64,000 nt of DNA from positions 1-64,000 of the forward strand of contig CAZVZK010000029.1 of the NCBI GenBank assembly GCA_964630925.1, read 5' to 3'. Positions 58,501 to 64,000 of this stretch are shown one piece after another. The DNA comes from RGDT01 sp964630925. Its GTDB lineage: Bacteria > Planctomycetota > Planctomycetia > Gemmatales > Gemmataceae. Position 1 is the first letter of the stretch; the number at the start of each line of letters is the position of its first letter. Under the pieces are notes generated by a model, which was not told where the DNA came from, did not search any database, and worked only from the letters and a program-made list of their open reading frames with translations. Position numbers and translations under genes: made by a program.

Positions 58501-59039
58501 TGCACGACGTTGGGGTGACGCAGGCGGCCCAGCATCTCGGACTCGACGAGGAAGCGCGCCCGGTGCTGCTCGGAGGCGAAGTCGCCCTGCAGGATCATCT
58601 TGAGGGCCACGAGGCGCTTGAGGCGCCCGTCGCGCGCCTTGTAGACGACGCCCATGCCGCCCTTGCCCAGCTCGCCGAGGATCTCGTAGCCGTCGATCTC
58701 GGGCGGACGCGGCGGGCCGGGGGGCGCCGCCTGGGCCTGGCGCGCCGTGGCGCTCGACTGGAACGCCTCGGCGATCAGGTCAGCGAAGGCGGGGAAGCGG
58801 GGGGCGTAGTCGGACGGCGTGGGCGTCTCGCCGCGCCGGCCCCGGTAATCGAGGTCGATGGCCAGCAGCTCGGCGAGCAGACAGGACGGGTCGCCCATCC
58901 CGGCCTCGCGGACGTACCCCTCCAGCGACGGCCCCTCGCCGGCGAGCAGCGCGGCCTCGTAGCGCGAACACAGCCGGTCGATGGCGGCCTGCTCGCGCAA
59001 CGTCAGGGCCTGATACCGGTCCAGCGAGCGGTCGGCCAC
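55557..59039 (-). CDS. Ser/Thr protein kinase fused to a formylglycine-enzyme-like domain
   Basis: The 1160-residue protein has an N-terminal linker, a PknB-type kinase (about residues 117-381: G-loop LGKGGMGVVYKA, Lys147, HRDVKPAN, DFGLACA, GTPSYMSPEQA), a membrane segment (about 409-431) and an exported C-terminal part with HEAT-like helices, an FGE-sulfatase/SUMF1 domain (MGIPAGVLRRN, LPTEVEWDHAQRAG, IRGGGYDSG, SFSLGFRVVC) and TPR repeats. The start is GTG 59039 after GAGGG. It lies 28 bases downstream of an ECF sigma gene, a widespread planctomycete pair in which the kinase may sense and regulate. Catalytic Cys of true FGE is not evident. Confidence 0.93.
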   Translation of the reverse strand: MADRSLDRYQALTLREQAAIDRLCSRYEAALLAGEGPSLEGYVREAGMGDPSCLLAELLAIDLDYRGRRGETPTPSDYAPRFPAFADLIAEAFQSSATARQAQAAPPGPPRPPEIDGYEILGELGKGGMGVVYKARDGRLKRLVALKMILQGDFASEQHRARFLVESEMLGRLRHPNVVQVFGSGEQGGRPFLALEYVEGGTLAQRLAGGGLPQREAAALVAQLARGVHHAHLQGVIHRDVKPANVLMSPAPDGAVPKITDFGLACAPGGGEVSLPGQVLGTPSYMSPEQARGERQALGPAADVYSLGAVLYEALTGKPPFRGATPLETVRQVLADEPPPPASLRPGLDADLVTVCLKCLRKEPEGRYPSAAALADDLERWLAGKPVSARPAGVAERAWKWARRSPAQAGLVAVSLLLVLAVIGIPTAAALRLAREQELTRRADEQRRLALVQSLHAAAPESVPFLVEALAPAPDQVLPLIREQLADPATRLRAAVALTLLGEDQTDYLVSAIPTAPAAESGNFARAFLASSAPGLADELHRRARTDTDLNVRMRHVILSLDLGDTRTAREMFGGTFVAARSAFLEEVASWHGTLARLPAIIDGADDDDFRSAVCAAAGRVDPARLDPEVRRSIAAALARRYQDAPDPGTHAAAEWSLRRWGVDPPAIKPAEGRRWFVNSAGMTMMGIPAGVLRRNAVSAALLTRPYFIGGREVTLGQFRQFLDDGSAERPDDWRPIPEFDKGPGYPLHNIRLNHVALFCNWLSKRERRRPCYRHDAARPGGWACDLTADGYRLPTEVEWDHAQRAGASGRFFFGPDARWLPLYGQVAQQAPAPCGAKLPNRWGLFDVVGNMWEATNDEFAPIPGGAILDPRATGRPATHVIRGGGYDSGSKECLAWTREEGRMDLSFSLGFRVVCGSAAPTEAPLPKTSDGRAALALLHDADDAVLVRLRGELHARFGEWGRAAADLGAAAKTLPAEVDLLTTYAAVLVKAGGGPEYAALRRRLLDTYGNTEDPLDAERVAKACLLADGDGMDRILRLLKTAMGRNSQPWARPYAELAQGMAEYRRGDHKEALVWLTRCQQLGRPLLNDECQALRGCFMAMTLYRLGQTRQAGNVLLEARTRLKHLEATKEERAEDSWKDRLRASLAEAEAKAVLLRKK

Positions 59040-59067
59040 GTCTGCACCCTCGGTGCCCGGCGGGCGG

Positions 59068-59661
59068 TCACGGCGCCGGGGCTTCGTTCTCCCAGTACGA
59101 GCGGATGAGGACCAGCTTACGGCGGACGGTCCGCTCGGTGACGCCCAGCTTCGCGGCGATCTCCTCGGCGGTGTACTCCTCCACCCGCAGCCGCGCCACG
59201 TCGCGCAGGTCGGCCTCGGGCAGCCGGGCCAGCAGGGACTCGAACTGCTCGGCGATCATGGCGGCCAGCTCGGGCGTCGGCTCGGCCCCGATGATCTCAT
59301 CCAGCTCGACGGGCGAGGCGGCAGGCGTGGCCGGCCCGTCCGGCCCGGAGCCGCCGCGTTTGAGCCTCTGCTGCCCGCGGCGCTCCTGATACGCCTTGCG
59401 GGCGGTGAGCATGACGAGGACCTGCCACAGGTCGTCGCGGTCATTCAGGCGCGGGAAACGCTGGGCGGCCTGGCAGAAGCTGTGGAAGGCCGACAGGGCC
59501 ACGTCCTCCTCGTCGGCGGCGCGGCGCGAGACGCCTTGCAGCTTGCCGCGCGCGAACGTGACGAGCCGCCCGAAGTAGCGCTCCCAGAGCCGCTGCGCGG
59601 CCTCGCCGTCGCCCTCGCGCAGCAGGCCGATCCAGGTCGTGACGGAGTGGCCGCCGGACAC
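59068..59661 (-). CDS. ECF-type sigma factor (planctomycete kinase-linked group)
   Basis: The 197-residue protein has a sigma-70 region 2 (TWIGLLREGDGEAAQRLWERYF, DEEDVALSAFHSFCQ) and region 4 (LPEADLRDVARLRVEEYTAE, EIAAKLGVTERTVRRKLVLI), the ECF layout without region 3. It resembles the planctomycete group encoded beside Ser/Thr kinases, which lack a classical anti-sigma factor. GTG 59661 is preferred because GGAGG lies seven bases before it; ATG 59667 is the alternative. The 292 bases upstream hold no gene. Confidence 0.9.
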   Translation of the reverse strand: MSGGHSVTTWIGLLREGDGEAAQRLWERYFGRLVTFARGKLQGVSRRAADEEDVALSAFHSFCQAAQRFPRLNDRDDLWQVLVMLTARKAYQERRGQQRLKRGGSGPDGPATPAASPVELDEIIGAEPTPELAAMIAEQFESLLARLPEADLRDVARLRVEEYTAEEIAAKLGVTERTVRRKLVLIRSYWENEAPAP

Positions 59662-59953
59662 GCCCATCCCTCCACCGCGAAGCAAGGCTGCCCACTGTTC
59701 TACGGGCCAGGCGGCGGGGATGCCAGGGAGCCCGGCGTCCGCGGGGGGTCAGTCGATTACACGTCGCATCGTGGGTACCTCCCTGAGAAGGCCGACCCGG
59801 CCTCTCAGCAGAGATCTGTCCCGCACGCCCCCGAGGCGGACACGGGATCTGGAGGCCGATGGCTCGTCTTCTCCCGTCCGTTGGGATCCGGCCATACAAA
59901 CCCGACGGCCTGGCCGGCCGTCGACGTTCTCGTCCGTGGCCTGGGGCGGGGCG

Positions 59954-60787
59954 TCACGCCAGACACTCGCGGATGTGCGCCAGACCGTGGGCCACGTCGC
60001 GCAGCCGGGCCTCCTGTCCGCCCACCTCGCGCTCGACGCACAGCGGCCCCGTGTAGCCGGCCTTCTTCAGCGCCAGCAGGAACGCCTTGATGTTCACCTG
60101 CCCCTTGCCGAGCGGCACCTCCTCGCCCCAGGTGCCCGGCGTCGTGGGCCGATTCGCATCCTTGACGTGGACGCTGCGGATGTCCGGGCCGAGGATCTCG
60201 ACCGCACGCAGCGGGTCGCCCATGTCGTAAAGCAGCATGTTCGCCGGGTCGAAGTTCACCTTCAGGTTCGGGCACTTCAGCTCGTCGAGGGTCAGGCGGA
60301 GCAGTTCGGCCGTCTCCTGCCCGGTCTCGAAGGCGATGGTGACGCCCTTCTCCTTGGCCAGCGCGCTCACCTGACCGAGGGTGTCGAGGAACGGCTTGCG
60401 GCCTGCGTCGCCGGGGTGCGGGATGAACCCGGCGTGCATCATCAGGTCGGACAGGCCGAGATCGACGGTGCGCTGCAGCGCCCACTTGAGCCGCTCCAGG
60501 CGTTCGGGCCGTAGCGCGGGGTCGCCGAAGCCGCCTGTCTTCTGGATTGTCTGCGGCGTGGTGTAGTCCTCGCCGGGGAAGCCGAGCATGGCGCCCGTCA
60601 TGGAGAAGCCGGCGGCCTTCGCCGCGGCGGGCATGGCGTCGCCCTCGTCCCACGAGGCGTGGTGCGGGTCGCCGCAGGCGATCTGGACGACGTTCGTGCC
60701 CAGACGGTTGAGGAGGGCGGACAGCTCCGGGACGTTCTTGACCTGGAGCGACCAGCTGCACACGCCGGGGGAGAGGGGGGGAAGCAT
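59954..60787 (-). CDS. Sugar phosphate isomerase/epimerase family (TIM barrel)
   Basis: The 277-residue protein is a xylose-isomerase-like TIM barrel of the AP endonuclease 2 superfamily. Likely metal ligands are Glu in IAFETGQE, Asp in KVNFDPANM, His in RSVHVKD and Glu in LCVEREVGG. Planctomycete members are usually called sugar phosphate isomerase/epimerase; the substrate is unknown. GGAG precedes ATG 60787. It follows clpS by 22 bases on the same strand, so the two are probably cotranscribed by chance of position rather than function. Confidence 0.88.
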   Translation of the reverse strand: MLPPLSPGVCSWSLQVKNVPELSALLNRLGTNVVQIACGDPHHASWDEGDAMPAAAKAAGFSMTGAMLGFPGEDYTTPQTIQKTGGFGDPALRPERLERLKWALQRTVDLGLSDLMMHAGFIPHPGDAGRKPFLDTLGQVSALAKEKGVTIAFETGQETAELLRLTLDELKCPNLKVNFDPANMLLYDMGDPLRAVEILGPDIRSVHVKDANRPTTPGTWGEEVPLGKGQVNIKAFLLALKKAGYTGPLCVEREVGGQEARLRDVAHGLAHIRECLA

Positions 60788-60809
60788 GGGTTGCGGGCTC
60801 CAGGGTTGT

Positions 60810-61136
60810 TCAGGCGGGCTCGATGTCGCAGCCGAGGGGGCCGAGGTCGCGGCCGTCGTCGCGTTTCTCGGGGAAGGAGTGGATCTGCTCGGCCTTCAGC
60901 TCGGCGACCTCCTTGGTGCCGGTCCAGACGATGGCGCGGCCCGTCGTGTGGGCCTCCAGCATGAACTGGACGGCGCGCTCGACGGCGCAGCCGAGGACGC
61001 GGCACAGCGTCTCGACGACGAACTCCATGGAGTGGTGGTCGTCGTTGAGGAGGATGAGGTGATAAGGCGGGATGCGCCGGGTCTTCACCTCTTCCGCGGT
61101 GACGGTCTCGGTGGAGGAGTATGGTGAAAGGGCCAT
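60810..61136 (-). CDS. clpS: ATP-dependent Clp protease adaptor ClpS
   Basis: The 108-residue protein has the ClpS core: PPYHLILLNDDHHSMEFVVE with the conserved NDD and His, then CRVLGCAVERAVQFMLEAHT and GRAIVWTGTKEVAELKAEQI. ClpS delivers N-degron proteins with bulky N-terminal residues to ClpAP (or ClpCP). The N-terminal extension (about 24 residues) is the usual flexible arm. ATG 61136 is the only good start. The large gap upstream should contain the promoter. Confidence 0.93.
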   Translation of the reverse strand: MALSPYSSTETVTAEEVKTRRIPPYHLILLNDDHHSMEFVVETLCRVLGCAVERAVQFMLEAHTTGRAIVWTGTKEVAELKAEQIHSFPEKRDDGRDLGPLGCDIEPA

Positions 61137-62166
61137 CGTGCGCCTGGCCTCCGTGGTGTCTGTATCCAAGGGGTAGTGTACCCATCGGCCAGGGGCGGGG
61201 AAAGGGTGGTTGAAGTGCGTCAAGGCGCCTCGCCCCACGACGAGCCGCCGCGGCCGGGGGCCAACGAGAAAATCCCCCGGGCGACGGGGCGGGCCGGTTG
61301 GCCCGCCGCCGTCACCAGGAGGATCGAGCGGGGCGGCGGCGGGCCGCCGGACTCGCGTCCGGTGCCCGTGGCCGGGACGACTCCGTGCCGGCTTCCTGTG
61401 GCCGTGAGTCGCGGGATGGACAGGGTTTTTTCGCCTGTTGCCACCCCTTCGGCAGAGCGGCCCTCTGGCGGGGTCGCCCCCTTCCAGAGCCGTCTCTTTG
61501 CGTCCCACGCTCACGCGTGGTTTGCCATTTCGAGAGTGAAAGGCGTTGTGGCCCGAGCGAGGCCCCGCACGCCGCCCCGACGCGCCCGCCAGAACCGGGA
61601 CACGCCGTTCGCCGGCCAAGCCTAGGCCACGGATGGCGAGAGGGCAAGAAAAGGCCGCGCCACAGGCGGGAAACGGGCCGGAGGGGGATCGACGGTTGGG
61701 CCGTCAGGCCGTGGCGGCAACGGGGTGCCACGGCCACCGGCCGAATCGAGGCCGTCCCCAGGGGGGAGGTGTCGATCCGGGCCGGGATACCCGACCTTGG
61801 CCCGCGGGCACCCGCCCGCGGCGCGGTGAGTGGGCTGCGAGAAGATACGTAGGTGCCGGCCATCGGTTTCAGACGCTACTGTCTTTTACCCCAACGGGGA
61901 GCCTCTTGCCTAGGCCAATCCGCGCCTGCGATGGATCTTCAAAGAGTGTCATCGGACTGTCACGGACGCGCCGGACAGCCCTCATGAGATTCTCATACGC
62001 CCTCGTCGCGTGGAACGGGAGGGCGAGGCGGGCGAGGCGGGCGAGGCTCCTTCCGAGCCGCACGACACACGCCGCAGCCACTTCCAATCCCGGTGCGGAT
62101 GCTTCAGTCATCGTCGGCTCGGCAGGAGCCTCGCCCGCCTCGCCCTCCCTTTCCACCGACCCCGAT
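61137..62166. other. One-kilobase gap with inverted repeat
   Basis: No gene is supported. An inverted repeat pairs 62017-62051 (tandem GCGAGGCGG units) with 62124-62150 (its complement, ending CGCCCTCCC), enclosing about 70 bases. Several small frames cross this stretch but are made of repetitive GEAP/SLARLA-type peptides. The rest is GC-rich sequence without clear structure. Confidence 0.5.
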
Positions 62167-62898
62167 CTAATCATCCTCACGCTTCGGCCTGTTGCGCGCG
62201 AGCAGCTCCTTCACGCCGGGCCGCGACAGCACCCCCGCCGCACACACCCCGGCGATCAGCACCCCCACGGACAGGAGAAGCGAGATGCCCACGAGGAGGA
62301 AGGTGAATTCGTTGCCGTTGTCCTTGGAGGAGTGCACCATGAGGACGGCGAAGGCATACAGCACGAAGAACGCCTCGGCGATGGCCAGGACGGCCCCCGT
62401 CCAGCACAGCCCCGAGGCGCGGGCCTGGCGCATGGCGTTGGCTGCCACCAGCACGACGATGAGCGACACGACGTGCCCGAAGTGGCCGGAGAGGAAGATG
62501 ATGTGCACCCCCTCATCCACATCGGCCCGCTCCAGCGCCCCGATCACGCCGCCGCAGCCGCACACCATGTTCCAGATCAGCCCGGTGAGGCTCAGGCCGA
62601 ACAGCCACGCCCCGGCGGTGTCGAGCGCCGCGCGGTCGCCCTCGCGCTCCGGCGGGATGTCCTGGTGTGGGGGACGCGGCCCGGCCGGCGCGCGTTGAGG
62701 CTCCGGGACGCGGCCGCCGGGCCGCCACGGCGCCGTCGGGTCCGGCACGGACAGCGGCTCGCTGATGGGCCGGGCGAGGCCGCCCTCGGGCAGGGCGGGG
62801 AAGACGGCCTGGCACACCGGGCAGCGGGCCTCGGCGCCGATGGCCGACTCCGGCAGGTGGAGGCGGCGTTTGCACTTCGGGCATTCGACGACGGGCAT
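62167..62898 (-). CDS. Zinc-ribbon membrane protein
   Basis: The 243-residue protein has an N-terminal zinc-ribbon of the MJ0042 kind (VECPKCKRRLHLP, ARCPVCQAVFP; Cys at about 6, 9, 27 and 30), a proline-rich linker, and four membrane segments (about 97-115, 131-150, 160-180 and 195-220). This layout is common in planctomycetes and myxobacteria; functions are unknown. GGAG lies seven bases before ATG 62898. It is divergent from the 73-residue/HNH pair. Confidence 0.8.
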   Translation of the reverse strand: MPVVECPKCKRRLHLPESAIGAEARCPVCQAVFPALPEGGLARPISEPLSVPDPTAPWRPGGRVPEPQRAPAGPRPPHQDIPPEREGDRAALDTAGAWLFGLSLTGLIWNMVCGCGGVIGALERADVDEGVHIIFLSGHFGHVVSLIVVLVAANAMRQARASGLCWTGAVLAIAEAFFVLYAFAVLMVHSSKDNGNEFTFLLVGISLLLSVGVLIAGVCAAGVLSRPGVKELLARNRPKREDD

Positions 62899-62992
62899 GA
62901 CGGACTCCTCGCCGCATCATGATACCAGCCGGGGCCGGGTTGCGGAAACCCGCGCCGTCTGCGAAAATGACTGGGGAAGGAGGTGGGATGGC

Positions 62993-63214
62993 ATGAGCAC
63001 GATGATCGAGACCCCGGTGGAGCTGATCGAATCGTTCGCGGCGATCCGCTTCACGCCGAAGGCGGACGCCCGTCTGACGGCCCTCATGGACCGCAACACG
63101 GAGGGCCGGCTCAGCGACTCGGAACGCGAGGAGCTGGAGGCGCTGTCCGAGCTGAGCGAGCGCATGTCGCTGCTCCGTGCGGGGGCGCTGCGCCTCCTCG
63201 GGCGAACGCCGTGA
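62993..63214 (+). CDS. Small protein coupled to an HNH endonuclease
   Basis: The 73-residue protein is helical and charged (RFTPKADARLTALMDRNTEG then RLSDSEREELEALSELSERM). Proteins with the phrase DRNxEGxLxxxEREELExL are, to my knowledge, frequently encoded just before HNH nuclease genes in cyanobacteria and planctomycetes. Its TGA overlaps the GTG of the next gene (GTGA 63211-63214). GGAGG lies nine bases or so before ATG 62993. It could be an antitoxin-like or DNA-targeting partner; neither is shown. Confidence 0.72.
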   Translation: MSTMIETPVELIESFAAIRFTPKADARLTALMDRNTEGRLSDSEREELEALSELSERMSLLRAGALRLLGRTP

Positions 63215-63624
63215 GTGCGCCTTCCCTTGCGGGATTGGCTCGTCTGGTCCGGGACCGGGCCGGGGAGAGGTGCGAGTATTGCCAGATGTCTCAGGCCCTC
63301 CAGGGGGCGACGTTCCACCTCGAACACGTGGTCCCCAGCTCCGCCGGAGGGCCGACGGCTGCGGACAACCTGGCCCTGGCTTGCCCTGGCTGCAACCTCA
63401 CGAAATCCGATCGGGTGACCGTGCCCGATCCAGACACCAGCTCGCCCGTCCCCCTGTTCAACCCACGCCGAGATCGTTGGGAAGATCATCTCGCCTGGGA
63501 GGGGCATCGCGTCGTGGGGCTGACCGCGACCGGCCGGGCGTTGGTCGCGGCGTTCGACCTGAACGCCCCACGTCGCGTGTTGATACGCCGGGCTGAAGAG
63601 CAATTCCACCTATTCCCACCCTGA
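63211..63624 (+). CDS. HNH endonuclease
   Basis: The 137-residue protein has the full HNH/zinc core: CEYCQM (first Cys pair, about residues 20-23), FHLEHVVPSSAGG with the catalytic His-Glu-His, NLALACPGCNLTKSD (Asn-Leu-Ala then the second Cys pair) and a C-terminal beta tail. It resembles the small stand-alone HNH proteins of planctomycetes, some of which belong to mobile or defence modules. The start is GTG 63211, overlapping the stop of the 73-residue gene. Confidence 0.9.
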   Translation: MSAPSLAGLARLVRDRAGERCEYCQMSQALQGATFHLEHVVPSSAGGPTAADNLALACPGCNLTKSDRVTVPDPDTSSPVPLFNPRRDRWEDHLAWEGHRVVGLTATGRALVAAFDLNAPRRVLIRRAEEQFHLFPP

Positions 63625-63645
63625 GAGCCCCGCCGGAGCCCGCCG

Positions 63646-64000
63646 TCACGACTGCGGCACCGCGCCCTTGCTCCGCCAGATGTACCACGTCGCGATACCC
63701 CGGTACGGACGCCACGGCTCCGCCATCAACCGCAGCTCGCCCTTCGTCGGCAACGCCTCAAGGCCCCAGTGGTCACGCACCCCCGCCCGCAGGCCGAAAT
63801 CGCCCACCGGCAGGATGTCCGCACGCCCCAGCCCGAACAGCAGGAACATCTCCGCCGTCCACGGGCCGATCCCCGGCAGCGCCGTCAGCGCCGCCGACAG
63901 CTCGTCGTCGTCCAGCGTCCCCAGGGCGTCCAGCGGGATCGTGCCGTCGGACGCGGCGGCGGCCAGCGCCAGGATCGCCCGCGCCTTCGACCCCGACAGC
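63646..64000 (-). CDS. AlkA-type DNA-3-methyladenine glycosylase (partial)
   Basis: The visible 117 C-terminal residues contain the helix-hairpin-helix and catalytic region of an HhH-GPD glycosylase: LSGSKARAILALA, LTALPGIGPWTAEMFLLFGL and the GRADILPVGDFGLRAGV segment, with Asp of VGDFG in the catalytic position. It removes alkylated purines in base excision repair. The last motif WRPYRGIATWYIWRSK is typical of DNA-3-methyladenine glycosylase II. The N-terminal part lies beyond the window end at 64000. Confidence 0.9.
   Translation of the reverse strand, partial: LSGSKARAILALAAAASDGTIPLDALGTLDDDELSAALTALPGIGPWTAEMFLLFGLGRADILPVGDFGLRAGVRDHWGLEALPTKGELRLMAEPWRPYRGIATWYIWRSKGAVPQS

Noticed and set aside
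59686..59953. A gene between the sigma factor and the isomerase
   Set aside because: Only Arg/Pro-rich frames without motifs; treated as leader DNA of the sigma gene.
61869..62180. A 103-codon minus-strand frame
   Set aside because: It is built on the GCGAGGCGG inverted repeat and has no ribosome site or family.

Overview
The window is high-GC bacterial DNA, and its gene families point to a planctomycete of the Gemmataceae/Gemmatales type. The evidence is: two DUF1501 proteins, a PSCyt1/DUF1549/DUF1553 cytochrome-like protein, a DUF1559 prepilin-like protein, two Uma2 (DUF820) proteins, a Ser/Thr kinase fused to a formylglycine-enzyme-like domain beside its own ECF sigma factor, a Gemmata-type TRASH-free paralogue family with RLFxVACCRR motifs, a futalosine-pathway mqnD, and a beta-RFAP synthase typical of bacteria with a methanopterin-like C1 pathway. 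No rRNA or tRNA gene and no CRISPR array was seen.

Layout. 0.1-9.3 kb is mostly housekeeping: ricT-like, a Minf_1886-type gene, a sugar nucleotidyltransferase, aroB, beta-RFAP synthase, a DEAD-box helicase and mqnD. 9.4-11.4 kb is accessory: a RelE-like small protein coupled to a Shedu/DUF4263-like nuclease with an apparent frameshift, a gene fragment carrying an inverted duplication, and a lipoprotein gene whose coding frame continues through an in-frame TGA. 11.4-36.6 kb is typical planctomycete exported metabolism (DUF1559, TauE, Uma2, Gfo/Idh/MocA, P450, DUF1501, SGNH hydrolase, PSCyt1, a large secreted glycosidase-like protein) together with valS.

36.7-45.5 kb is a mobile and decayed island. 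It holds an IS1-type zinc-ribbon/HTH remnant and two related DDE insertion elements, each with a transposase and an HTH/coiled-coil/basic accessory gene coupled through GTGA but in opposite gene order. A 686-nt ORF-less group II intron lies inside the terminal inverted repeat of the second element. Two low-GC HEAT-like genes each follow a truncated upstream reading frame, which looks like the remains of toxin-immunity style cassettes.

45.5-64 kb returns to chromosomal genes: an operon of a TolB/HzsA-like dihaem protein, a hypothetical protein and a nucleoside-hydrolase-like protein; a HEAT protein; a GYF_2/zinc-ribbon protein; the ECF sigma/kinase pair; clpS with a TIM-barrel isomerase; a 73-residue protein coupled to an HNH endonuclease; and the 3' part of an AlkA-type DNA glycosylase cut by the window end. 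Intergenic regions are rich in GC hairpins and inverted repeats.
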